Shown one piece after another: positions 17,351 to 25,229 of a stretch of 64,000 nucleotides of DNA. The DNA comes from Sphingobium sp. MI1205 (GTDB lineage Bacteria > Pseudomonadota > Alphaproteobacteria > Sphingomonadales > Sphingomonadaceae). Under the pieces are notes generated by a model. That model was not told the origin of the DNA and made no database searches. It saw nothing but the letters and a program-made list of their open reading frames with translations. How positions within the stretch are numbered: position 1 is the stretch's first letter; the number at the start of each line of letters is the position of its first letter. Both the position numbers and the translations under genes were made by a program. Location of the stretch: contig NZ_CP005188.1 of the NCBI RefSeq assembly GCF_001563285.1, positions 749,501 through 813,500 on the forward strand. Direction: 5' to 3'.

Positions 17351-18322
17351 ATGCCGCGTCGTTTTTCCGTTGCCGCCCTTCTGGCGGGCTTTGGCCTCTT
17401 TCTGGCCCCGCTGCCTGCCGCCGACGCCTTCGGGCCAAAGCCCGACATGGTGCAGCAGACGGCGCAATCGCGGCTGCTCGGCGAATTTGCACGCTTCGCG
17501 ACGCTCAGCGACGGGACGGTCGGCATCGCCGTACGCGATCTGCACAATGGCGAGACGCTGCAATATAATGGCGACACGCTTTTCCCCATGGCCAGCATCT
17601 ACAAGGTCGCGGTGGCTGGCAAGATCCTCTCGCTCGCCGATGCGGGCACGCTGCGCCTCGATGAAAAGCTGCCGCGCCTCGGCACGCCGCTGTCGGTTAC
17701 GACCCTGCTCGACCTCATGCTCACGCGCAGCGATAATGAGGCGACCGATACGCTGGTCGCACGCGCCGGTGGGCCGCAGGCGGTGCATGGCTGGCTCAAG
17801 TCGATCGGCATTCGCGGCCAGCGGGTGGACAGCAATACTGCCCAGCTACTTGCCCGCGCCAAGGCCGACTTCGGGGCCGCGGGCGATGAAGCGGAATCCG
17901 TGCTGTCCTCGCGGCAGCGCGACGCGCGCGACCTGCCCAACATGGCCTTTGCCGCCGACCCGCGCGACACATCCACGCCGCGCGCGATGAACGACCTGCT
18001 ATCCGCCATTCATCATGGCAAGGCGCTGAAAGGTTCCAGCACCGCCATGCTGCTGGGCATCATGTCCCGCTGCAAGACGGGCAAGGCGCGCCTGGTCGGC
18101 ATGCTGCCTCCCGGTACGCCCATTGCCCACAAGACCGGGACGCTGAACGGCCTGGGCAACGACACCGGCATCATCACGCTGCCTGACGGCCGCAGGATCG
18201 CCATTTCGGTATTCGTGATGAAGGATCATCGCGGCCACGCGGCGCGCGACCGCATCATGGCGGAAGTGGCGCGGGCAGCCTATGACTATTTTCTGTTCGC
18301 TCCCGATTTGCACACGGCCTGA
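17351..18322 (+). CDS. Class A beta-lactamase-fold serine hydrolase with altered omega loop
   Basis: Secreted 323-residue protein of the class A beta-lactamase/penicillin-recognising fold. The start at 17351 begins a signal peptide (MPRRFSVAALLAGFGLFLAP...ADA). Active-site elements: S-x-x-K in FPMASIYKVAVAG (~78-90), SDN in LTRSDNEATDTL (~123-134), and KTG in PIAHKTGTLNGLG (~257-269). The omega loop is unusual. After RVDSNTAQLLA there is no E-x-x-x-N (Glu166) motif, and an extra ~30-residue segment precedes ADPRDTSTPRAM. Without the general base it may acylate but deacylate poorly, or work on other substrates. It stands alone. Confidence 0.87.
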   Translation: MPRRFSVAALLAGFGLFLAPLPAADAFGPKPDMVQQTAQSRLLGEFARFATLSDGTVGIAVRDLHNGETLQYNGDTLFPMASIYKVAVAGKILSLADAGTLRLDEKLPRLGTPLSVTTLLDLMLTRSDNEATDTLVARAGGPQAVHGWLKSIGIRGQRVDSNTAQLLARAKADFGAAGDEAESVLSSRQRDARDLPNMAFAADPRDTSTPRAMNDLLSAIHHGKALKGSSTAMLLGIMSRCKTGKARLVGMLPPGTPIAHKTGTLNGLGNDTGIITLPDGRRIAISVFVMKDHRGHAARDRIMAEVARAAYDYFLFAPDLHTA

Positions 18323-18382
18323 CGCATCTTTCTTAACCTGGATCGACCTATTCTTTAGAGGGGTCGATCTGGAGGGGAGATA

Positions 18383-18748
18383 ATGAGCGACATTGCCGCG
18401 TTCAGCGAATTCTGGCCCTATTATCTTCAGGAACATGCGCGTCCCGCCACGCGGGCATTGCATTATGCGGGAACCAGCACGGTCGTCATCCTGCTGGCGG
18501 CATTACCCGTGACCGGCCAATGGTGGATTCTTCCCGCCCTTCCGATTGCCGGCTATGCCTTTGCGTGGATCGGTCATGGCCTGATCGAGCGGAACCGGCC
18601 CGCTACCTTCCGTCATCCACTCTGGTCGATTCGCGCCGACTTCCGCATGTGGTTCCGTTTTATCACTGGCCGCATGGGCCGCGACCTTGCGCGAGCGGGT
18701 GTGCGGCGCGACGGATCGATCGATCCCGAAAAGCGGCGTTGCCTTTGA
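18383..18748 (+). CDS. DUF962 / Mpo1-like membrane protein
   Basis: A 121-residue membrane protein of the DUF962 (Mpo1-like) family. The start has a strong GGAGGGGAG site 6 nt upstream. FWPYYLQEHARPATRALHYAGTSTVV (~9-34) shows the conserved early HARPATRALHYAGT block, with its two His. Two hydrophobic helices follow, then AWIGHGLIERNRPATFRHPLWSIRADF with the second His set. In yeast Mpo1 these His ligate iron for a fatty-acid dioxygenase reaction. The bacterial role is unknown. The C-terminus RRDGSIDPEKRRCL is polar. Confidence 0.85.
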   Translation: MSDIAAFSEFWPYYLQEHARPATRALHYAGTSTVVILLAALPVTGQWWILPALPIAGYAFAWIGHGLIERNRPATFRHPLWSIRADFRMWFRFITGRMGRDLARAGVRRDGSIDPEKRRCL

Positions 18749-18806
18749 TACCGTCCGTCATCGCCATGGCTTGACCGCCCCGGCGGCTCTGCCACAAGGG
18801 GCGGCG

Positions 18807-19877
18807 ATGGCCCTCAACGCCCACTTTTCCCGCCTGTCCGATCCAGCCGATCTCGCGCCCCGCTGGCAGGCGCTGGAGCAGGCTTCGGACGCATCCTTCT
18901 TCCTGGGGTGGACCTGGACCGGCAGTTGGCTGGCCAGCTACGCCGTCCGCCCCGACCTGCTCACCGTCACGGATGAAGCGGGAAGGGACATCGCGCTGGC
19001 TCTGCTGGGGCATTCGATGCAGCCCCGCCTGCTTGGCCGCTGCGCGACGCTCTTCCTCAATCAGTCCGGTGATCCCGCCGTCGACCGTCCCTTCGTCGAA
19101 TATAATGGCCTGCTCACGGCGCGCGGCAGGGAAGGGGACGCTGCCCACGCCTTTCACGCTGCCCTCCTGCGTCGCGCGGACTGGCGTGCGCTGCGGCTCA
19201 GCGGCATCGCGCCGGGGTCGCCCTTGCTCGACCTGTCCTTGCGCCGCGCCACAAGCCTTGATCGTTCGCCGGTCTATCAGGTCGATCTCGACGCCGTGCG
19301 CGCGGCTGGCGGCGACTATCTCTCGCTGCTCAGTGCCAACACACGCAGCCAGATTCGCCGCGCGATCAAGGATCATGGCGGCCTGCCCGGCATTACGACA
19401 GCCCAAGGCGCGGCGGAGGCCGAAAGCTGGCTGGACGAGATGCGCGTTCTGAATGAAGGCCGTCACGCCGACAATGCTTGGGCCGATCCCGCCTTCCGCC
19501 GCTTTCTGGCGACGCTGGTCGAACGAGGCCGCACGACCGGCGAAGTCGAATTGCTCCGCTTCACGGATGCAGGCGGGTTAGTCGGCCTGCTCGTCAATTT
19601 CCTGTATCGCGGACAGGCGATGAATTATCAGTCCGCCTTCGCCGCCTCCCGCACCGCGAAGGACAAGCCCGGCCTGCTCTGCCACGCCGCCGCCGTCGAT
19701 TATTATGCCGGACGCGGCCTTTCGCTCTATTCCCTGCTGGCGGGCAAGGATCGCTACAAGCAAAGCCTCGCCACCCGTGAAGAAGCGCTGGAATGGTGGC
19801 AGCTTGAACGCTTCAGCCCGCGTCTGGAGGCCGAAGCATTGCTCCGCCGGGTGCTTAAACGCCCAGCTTCCGCATGA
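18807..19877 (+). CDS. GNAT-fold acyltransferase (BioF2-like, Acetyltransf_6)
   Basis: A 356-residue protein of the FemAB/GNAT group (CelD/BcsL-like Acetyltransf_6). ATG 18807 is preferred over 18687, which would lie within the DUF962 gene. The core SANTRSQIRRAIKDHGG (~172-188) and the later region LLVNFLYRGQAMNYQSAFA with YYAGRGLSLYSLLAGKDRYKQSL (~297-319) match the family's acyl-CoA-binding half. Such proteins transfer acyl or aminoacyl groups to extracellular polymers or lipids. A second copy of the same fold lies on the opposite strand 0.8 kb away (20712-21863), flanking a cupin-like gene. Confidence 0.8.
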   Translation: MALNAHFSRLSDPADLAPRWQALEQASDASFFLGWTWTGSWLASYAVRPDLLTVTDEAGRDIALALLGHSMQPRLLGRCATLFLNQSGDPAVDRPFVEYNGLLTARGREGDAAHAFHAALLRRADWRALRLSGIAPGSPLLDLSLRRATSLDRSPVYQVDLDAVRAAGGDYLSLLSANTRSQIRRAIKDHGGLPGITTAQGAAEAESWLDEMRVLNEGRHADNAWADPAFRRFLATLVERGRTTGEVELLRFTDAGGLVGLLVNFLYRGQAMNYQSAFAASRTAKDKPGLLCHAAAVDYYAGRGLSLYSLLAGKDRYKQSLATREEALEWWQLERFSPRLEAEALLRRVLKRPASA

Positions 19878-20715
19878 TCCGATAGGCCAGCCGCCGCACG
19901 CCCTGCCGCTCCGGCCGCGCGCCGATCCGCCCGGTCGGCAATCCCCGCCGCCGCAGCAGCGCATTCAGCCCGTGCAGTTCGCTCTCCGCTACGCTCCGCT
20001 CCGACCGCCATGTCACCGACAGGCTGATCGACACGCCTGCGCCATTTTCCACGAAATGCGGCGCCTTGACCGGCACATGGATCGCATCGCCGGGCGCCAG
20101 CGTCACCGCCGTCCCGCGTGCGCGAAACCCATCCTGCCACACAAGATTGCGATGCCCGCCCGCATGAAAAGCCTCGCTCTGGACGGCTGGCACCAGTTCC
20201 TCGTCGCCTGCGGGAAAGACGGTCATCACCTTCTCGCCCATGATCTGGAGCAGGATATTATGCTCCGGGTCCATGTGGAATGGCGTGACGCTGCGGGGCG
20301 AGGACAGGAAAATGAACGCCTCCCGGTTCAGCATCGGCCCGGTGCGCGCTTCGACCAGCGGCGCGAGTTCTGCCAGCGCACCGTTCAACAGCGCGCTATA
20401 GGCCGCGTCCCGCTCGACATTCTTCAGCACCGCCCAACTGCCATTTGTTTCGATCGTGCGGATCGTATCGCCCAGCGACAGCCCGTTGGATGGCGTATCC
20501 TCCGGCCGCACGCCCAGCGGCAGTGCGCCCAGATTATATTCGACCGACGCCGCGGGCATCCGCTCCGCCAGTCCGGCAAGCGCCTCGATCGCCAGCAGCG
20601 GGTGCCCGGTCAGCCCGTGCGTCAGCTTGGCCGCCTCGTCCGGATATATCGCGGCAAAGCGCTGCCGTGCCTCTTGGGGAAAGACTTGCGCCGCAATCGG
20701 CGAATGCGCGGTCAT
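19855..20715 (-). CDS. Cupin-like (JmjC-type) domain protein
   Basis: A 286-residue protein with a cupin_8/JmjC-like fold. ATG 20715 is chosen over an upstream in-frame start (20850) because it overlaps the stop of the preceding GNAT gene as ATGA. The iron-site candidate is TPFHMDPEHNILLQIMGEK (H-x-D, ~172-174). A downstream His is in GDAIHVPVKAPHFVENG (~231-247). This pattern suggests a 2-oxoglutarate/Fe(II) oxygenase or a catalytically silent cupin. Its 3' end overlaps the convergent GNAT gene by 23 bp. Probably works with its GNAT partner on a common product (inference). Confidence 0.8.
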   Translation of the reverse strand: MTAHSPIAAQVFPQEARQRFAAIYPDEAAKLTHGLTGHPLLAIEALAGLAERMPAASVEYNLGALPLGVRPEDTPSNGLSLGDTIRTIETNGSWAVLKNVERDAAYSALLNGALAELAPLVEARTGPMLNREAFIFLSSPRSVTPFHMDPEHNILLQIMGEKVMTVFPAGDEELVPAVQSEAFHAGGHRNLVWQDGFRARGTAVTLAPGDAIHVPVKAPHFVENGAGVSISLSVTWRSERSVAESELHGLNALLRRRGLPTGRIGARPERQGVRRLAYRIMRKLGV

Positions 20716-21863
20716 GATTGTCCTTTCAATCGGCTGGCGAGCGTCTCCGCGCCATTGGCGAGCGCAAAGGCCGCAGTGCGCCTCATCCGGTCCAGTCCCC
20801 GTCCGCGCAGCGCGATGCGGTACTGAACGATGGTTCGCCGCTCGGCCCACAGGCTGTCGATCATCGGATGGTCAGCCGCCGCGCAGCTATCCATCCACGC
20901 AATCTCCGGGTCACCCTGCACCGCATGCAGGTTCGCCAGCTCGACCAGCACGCCGGGCGAAAAGCGCCCCAGTTCCTCGTCAAAGGCGATCTTGAAGGAA
21001 AATGCGCCTTCGCCATGGCGGAAATTCGCGAGCATCGCGATCGGCCGCCCGTTCAGGTCGATGCGCAGGAAATGCAGTCGCCCCGCGTCGAACGCCGCCG
21101 CGCAGGCTGCCCGGAAAAAGGCGGCGTCGCTCGGCGAACAGGCCAGCGCCGTGCCCTCGCGCCCCTTCCATCCGGCCGCCTCCAGCGTCAGGAAATCGGC
21201 GCACCAGTGGGGCAGTTCCGCCCGCTTCTCCAGCCGCCGCTGCTCGACCACGCCAAGCTCCGCCAGACGCTTTTGCAGCCGCCTGATCTCCTTGCGCTTC
21301 TTCGCGCGGACATGCGTTTCCCAATAGCTTTCCGCGTCCAGTCCAGATCGCAGCATCGCGCGGTCATGCCGATGCACCTCGCGCCGCCCGCGCCCCTGTT
21401 CGACGCACAGCGCCTCCAGCGCCGCTGCGTTCGCGCCCGCCGCGTCCAGCCCTTGCAGATACAGAAATCCCGGCGCCCAATGCGCGTCGTCCAGCTGCGC
21501 CAGCAACCCGCGCCACGCCGCGACCTCCTGCCCCCGCCGGATCAGCGGCGCGCCGAAAAAGCAATGCGCATGCATCCAGTTTTCGACGCTGGCGATCGGC
21601 AACCGGCCATGGCGCGGACTCACCACCACCGGCAGCAGCCCGATCAGCTCGCCGCCCGCCTGCGCCTCGACCAGCCGCACGCCGGGCGCGCTCGCCAGAT
21701 GGTCCAGCGCCGCGCACAGCATGTCCGGTGCATAAAAGGCGTTGGCCTCCGCTGCCTGCGCCGCCAGCGCCGTCCAGCGCACACGTTGCGCCGGGCCATA
21801 GATGCGGCTGCCGCTGGCCAGGGGATGGGATGCCATGTCCATGCCCCAGCGCATAAGCATCAA
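20712..21863 (-). CDS. GNAT-fold acyltransferase (second Acetyltransf_6 protein)
   Basis: A 383-residue FemAB/GNAT-like protein of the same fold as the gene at 18807. The N-terminus has several close Met codons (residues 1, 2, 4, 8 and 10), so the exact start is open. The family core is HVRAKKRKEIRRLQKRLAELG (~184-204), followed by AAGWKGREGTALACSP and FLRIDLNGRPIAMLANFRHGEGAFSFKIAFDEEL (~268-301). FSPGVLVELANLH is the typical GNAT acyl-CoA region. It is translationally coupled (ATGA) to the downstream cupin-like gene. Target unknown; a cell-surface or lipid modification is plausible. Confidence 0.8.
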   Translation of the reverse strand: MMLMRWGMDMASHPLASGSRIYGPAQRVRWTALAAQAAEANAFYAPDMLCAALDHLASAPGVRLVEAQAGGELIGLLPVVVSPRHGRLPIASVENWMHAHCFFGAPLIRRGQEVAAWRGLLAQLDDAHWAPGFLYLQGLDAAGANAAALEALCVEQGRGRREVHRHDRAMLRSGLDAESYWETHVRAKKRKEIRRLQKRLAELGVVEQRRLEKRAELPHWCADFLTLEAAGWKGREGTALACSPSDAAFFRAACAAAFDAGRLHFLRIDLNGRPIAMLANFRHGEGAFSFKIAFDEELGRFSPGVLVELANLHAVQGDPEIAWMDSCAAADHPMIDSLWAERRTIVQYRIALRGRGLDRMRRTAAFALANGAETLASRLKGQS

Positions 21864-21992
21864 TGATTAGGGAAAGACTAAACTGACTCATTTGGACAGG
21901 CGCGTGCCTCTTTCGGGGAAAGCCCTTTACATCGCGCGTCGGATTGTCTGTTTACGTTGGGAGCTAAGGCACCACCGCTGAAAGAGATTCCC

Positions 21993-22037
21993 ATGGCCAT
22001 CGACCAGATCCTGTTCCGCGCGGCGATGGCTGCATGA
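21993..22037 (+). CDS. Possible 14-codon leader overlapping the epimerase start
   Basis: ATG 21993 opens a 14-codon frame (MAIDQILFRAAMAA). Its TGA (22035-22037) overlaps the epimerase ATG at 22034 as ATGA. It may be a coupling leader or chance. The ribosome site (AAAGAG, ~7 nt upstream) is weak. Confidence 0.3.
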   Translation: MAIDQILFRAAMAA

Positions 22038-23032
22038 CCATCCTTGTTACAGGGGCCGCCGGGTTCATCGGCATGTCCGTGGCGGACAGGCTGCTTGCCG
22101 CCGGGCGAGCAGTGATCGGCATCGACAATATGAACGATTATTACCCCGTCTCGCTGAAACGGGACCGGATCGCCGCCCTGCATGAACGCCATGGCAAGCT
22201 GTTCACCTTCGCGGAACTCGACTTCGCCGACATGGACGCGCTCAATGCCGGGCTTGCGGGGCAGACGGTGGAGGCGATCGTCCACCTCGGCGCGCAGGCC
22301 GGGGTGCGCTATTCACTGATCAATCCACAGGCCTATGTCCGCTCCAATCTGGCGGGCCATGTCAATATGATGGAACTGGCGCGGGAGCGGCGGGTGCGGC
22401 ATCTGGTCTATGCCTCCTCTTCGTCCGTCTATGGCGGCAATGATGTGCTGCCCTTCCGGGTCGAGGACCGCGCAGATCATCCCGTTTCGCTCTACGCCGC
22501 CACGAAGCGCGCGGACGAACTGATGAGCGAGACCTACGCCCATCTATTCCGCATCCCCATGACGGGCCTGCGTTTCTTCACCGTCTATGGCCCCTGGGGC
22601 CGTCCCGACATGGCGATGTGGATCTTTACGAAGAAGATTCTCGCCGGGGATCCGATCCCGGTGTTCAACCATGGCCGGATGCAGCGCGACTTCACCTATA
22701 TCGACGATATCGTCAGCGGCGTGATCGGCTGCCTTGACCACGCGCCTGCCGATGACGGCGCGCTGAAGGCGGGCGGCAGCCGATCGCCGCACCGGCTCTA
22801 CAATATCGGCAACAATCGTCCCGAAGAGCTGATGCACCTGATTGCGGTTCTGGAACAGGCGATCGGGCGCAAGGCGGAAATCGATTTTCAGCCGATGCAG
22901 CCGGGCGACGTGCCCGCCACTTTCGCGGACATCAGCGCGATTGCCCAGGACATCGGTTTCGCTCCGACCACGGGTATCGAAGTCGGCGTCCCGCGCTTCG
23001 TGTCCTGGTATCGGGACTATCACGCAAGCTGA
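22034..23032 (+). CDS. NAD-dependent sugar epimerase (UDP-glucuronate 4-epimerase-like)
   Basis: A 332-residue extended SDR epimerase, closest in style to UDP-glucuronate 4-epimerases (LspL/CapI type). The NAD motif GAAGFIGMSVADRLL (~7-21) is followed by the diagnostic GIDNMNDYYPVSLKRDRI. Catalytic residues are ASSSSVYGGN and YAATKRADEL (Tyr-x3-Lys). LRFFTVYGPWGRPDMAMWIFTKKIL is typical of this subgroup. It would provide galacturonate-type precursors for capsule or LPS. The next two genes on the same strand are kdsD and kdsB (KDO pathway), 0.3 kb on, which supports a surface-polysaccharide role. Confidence 0.9.
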   Translation: MTILVTGAAGFIGMSVADRLLAAGRAVIGIDNMNDYYPVSLKRDRIAALHERHGKLFTFAELDFADMDALNAGLAGQTVEAIVHLGAQAGVRYSLINPQAYVRSNLAGHVNMMELARERRVRHLVYASSSSVYGGNDVLPFRVEDRADHPVSLYAATKRADELMSETYAHLFRIPMTGLRFFTVYGPWGRPDMAMWIFTKKILAGDPIPVFNHGRMQRDFTYIDDIVSGVIGCLDHAPADDGALKAGGSRSPHRLYNIGNNRPEELMHLIAVLEQAIGRKAEIDFQPMQPGDVPATFADISAIAQDIGFAPTTGIEVGVPRFVSWYRDYHAS

Positions 23033-23246
23033 GCCGTCAGGTAAATCCGCGCCACGACGCGCTGGCGTGGAATAAGTTCCTGCAGGTCATGAACTGGCAA
23101 TAATTTACGCCCCATGTGGCAATAAAGGCGCGCAAATTTTCATTCGCGTTTGCAAAATGAATTGCCAAGCTTCCCGCAACAGTCCTATTTCCGTGGCCGG
23201 GGTCGGCTTGTAGCCGAAGGAGGTCGCTGATCGAGGATAATGCGGT

Positions 23247-23262
23247 GCGCCAGTCATGGCGC
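23247..23262. repeat. Inverted repeat in the 294-bp gap before kdsD
   Basis: GCGCCA (23247-23252) and TGGCGC (23257-23262) are perfectly complementary around GTCA. The surrounding gap (23033-23326) otherwise holds no gene. It also has two copies of tggcaataa at ~23095-23103 and ~23117-23125. It could contain the kdsD promoter, but no convincing -35/-10 pair was found. Confidence 0.4.
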
Positions 23263-23326
23263 CCGCCGCCATGTGCAACCGTACGGGAAACCCGGCGGTA
23301 GAGCATGGAGAAAAGGGCGAAAAAGC

Positions 23327-24334
23327 GTGTCGACAGTATCGAAAATCGTGCCATTCAATTCCGGCAGCCGCATCGTGGAGACGGCCTGCAGGACCTTGTC
23401 CGTTGCGTCTCACGGGCTGAACGCGCTCGAAGCGAAATTTGCCGATCGCGATTTTGCGGCGATATTTCTCCGCATGGTCGGCATGATCATGAATGTGCGC
23501 GGTCGCCTGATCGTCACCGGCATGGGCAAGAGCGGCATCGTCGCGCGCAAGATGACGGCGACGCTGACATCCACCGGGACACCGGCGCTGTTCATGCACC
23601 CGGCAGACGCGGGGCATGGCGATCTTGGCATGGTAACGCCCGACGACATCGTTCTGATGCTGTCCCATTCGGGCGAGTCCAGCGAACTCGGCCCGATCAT
23701 CCAATATTGCAAGCGCTTCGGCATTCCGCTGCTCGGCCTGACGGCGCGCGCGGAAAGCACGGTAGCCAGTGCGTCGGATGTCTGCATATTGCTGCCCGCC
23801 GTCCGCGAAGCCTGCCCCAATGAGCTTGCTCCCACTACCTCGACCACGGTGCAGATGGCGTTCGGCGACGCGCTCGCCATCGCGCTCATGGAAATGCGCG
23901 GCTTTTCGGCCGATGACTTCCACAAATTTCATCCCAATGGCCGCCTCGGCGCGCAACTGCTGAAGGTCCGCGACCTGATGGCCGCTGGCGAGGCGGTGCC
24001 GCGCGTGTGCGAAGACGCCTCGCTGCTCGATGCGACCATTGAAATGACGCGCGGGCGCCTGGGCGGTACGGCGGTGGTCAACCAGGGCGGCGAGCTGATC
24101 GGCGCTTTCACCGATGGCGACCTGCGCCGCACGGTCACGGGCACGCAGCAACTGACCGAGGCGGTTGGCCGGTTCATGACGGTGCCGCCGCTTTCGGTAG
24201 GCCCCGACGAATTGGCATCCGAAGCGCTGCGCCTGATGCACATGCATAACATCACCCTGCTGTTCGTCTGCGAAGGCGGGCGGTTGATGGGGGCGGTCCA
24301 TATGCACGACCTGCTGCACGCCGGGGTCGCCTGA
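23327..24334 (+). CDS. kdsD: D-arabinose 5-phosphate isomerase (KpsF/GutQ family)
   Basis: Converts ribulose 5-phosphate to arabinose 5-phosphate, the first committed precursor of KDO; 335 residues. GTG 23327 is the best start (VSTVSKIVPFNSGSR). No in-frame ATG lies close upstream except one at 23240. The SIS domain shows VTGMGKSGIVARKMTATLTSTGTPALFMHPADAGHGDLG and LSHSGESSEL (~60-125). FHPNGRLGAQLLKV marks the SIS end. Two CBS domains occupy ~205-335 (VRDLMAAGEAVP..., VGRFMTVPPLSVGPDE...). It is directly followed by, and overlaps, kdsB, so both likely act in lipid A-core or capsule KDO synthesis. Confidence 0.93.
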   Translation: MSTVSKIVPFNSGSRIVETACRTLSVASHGLNALEAKFADRDFAAIFLRMVGMIMNVRGRLIVTGMGKSGIVARKMTATLTSTGTPALFMHPADAGHGDLGMVTPDDIVLMLSHSGESSELGPIIQYCKRFGIPLLGLTARAESTVASASDVCILLPAVREACPNELAPTTSTTVQMAFGDALAIALMEMRGFSADDFHKFHPNGRLGAQLLKVRDLMAAGEAVPRVCEDASLLDATIEMTRGRLGGTAVVNQGGELIGAFTDGDLRRTVTGTQQLTEAVGRFMTVPPLSVGPDELASEALRLMHMHNITLLFVCEGGRLMGAVHMHDLLHAGVA

Positions 24335-25137
24335 ACAGCATCATCGTCATTCCGGCGCGCGCGGGCTCATCCCGTTTGCCGCGCAAGCCCCTGCGCCTGA
24401 TCGCCGGGCGCACGTTGCTGCACCGGACCATCGCCATGGCCCGCGCCGCTGTTGCTGGCCTCGTCGATACTGATCTGGTCGTCGCGACCGATGACCGGGA
24501 AATCGCCGATCATGCCCGCGCCGTCGGTTGCGATGCGATCATGACCGACAGCGCGATCGCGACAGGCTCAGGCCGCGCGCTGGCCGCCGCGCTGAAACGC
24601 CCCGCGCCGCCACGCTTCGTCGTCAACCTGCAAGGGGATTCGCCCTTCCAGCCGCACGGCGCGCTGCGCGCCGTCATCGCCGCGCTGAAATCGGGCGCGC
24701 AAGTCGCGACCCCCGTCATTGCGCTCGATTGGCCCGCACTCGACGCATTGCGCGATCACAAGCGTCGATCTCCGTTCAGCGGCACGACCTGCGCCCGCGC
24801 GCCCGATGGACGCGCCCTCTGGTTCTCGAAAAACATAATCCCCGCCATCCGCAATGAAGAGGCCCTCCGCGCCAGCCAGCTCCTGTCTCCCGTCTGGCGG
24901 CATGTCGGCCTCTATGGCTATACGCTCGACGCCCTCAAGCGCTTTGAGCAGGCGCCGCCCACCGCTCTGGAAAATCTCGAAGGGCTGGAGCAGCTGCGCC
25001 TCATCGAACTCGGCATCCCCGTCACGACCGTCGCCATCGATCCGCCACTGTTCGACAGCTCGGGAATAGATACCGAAGCCGACATCCAGCGCGTCGAATC
25101 CCTGATCGCTGCCCATGGCGACCCCACGCCGCCGTAA
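24331..25137 (+). CDS. kdsB: CMP-KDO synthetase (3-deoxy-manno-octulosonate cytidylyltransferase), CTG start
   Basis: Activates KDO with CTP. The family N-terminal catalytic motif (IPARxxSxRLPxKPL) is present as SIIVIPARAGSSRLPRKPL, but the first in-frame ATG/GTG/TTG inside it is too late. The frame has no usual start between the motif and the kdsD stop. CTG 24331 overlaps that stop (CTGA) and gives a 268-residue protein of normal length. Starting at TTG/ATG further in would remove the nucleotide-binding loop. Further motifs: VVATDDREIADHA, NLQGDSPF, VWRHVGLYGYTLDALKRF, ENLEGLEQLRLIELG and DTEADIQRVE. It belongs to the kdsD operon. The CTG start is inferred. Confidence 0.88.
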   Translation: MNSIIVIPARAGSSRLPRKPLRLIAGRTLLHRTIAMARAAVAGLVDTDLVVATDDREIADHARAVGCDAIMTDSAIATGSGRALAAALKRPAPPRFVVNLQGDSPFQPHGALRAVIAALKSGAQVATPVIALDWPALDALRDHKRRSPFSGTTCARAPDGRALWFSKNIIPAIRNEEALRASQLLSPVWRHVGLYGYTLDALKRFEQAPPTALENLEGLEQLRLIELGIPVTTVAIDPPLFDSSGIDTEADIQRVESLIAAHGDPTPP

Positions 25138-25229
25138 CGGGTCACTCATTCCCCACCCGCCAGCGGAAGGGGGAATAAGGTCCGTAATTGGTCGCTTTCA
25201 GACCGGCCGAAACGCTGTAAACCATCCCC

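Noticed and set aside
20718..21866. A 382-codon + strand frame opposite the second GNAT gene
   Set aside because: Nearly the same length as the real gene on the other strand, with Arg/Gln-rich composition of an antisense frame.
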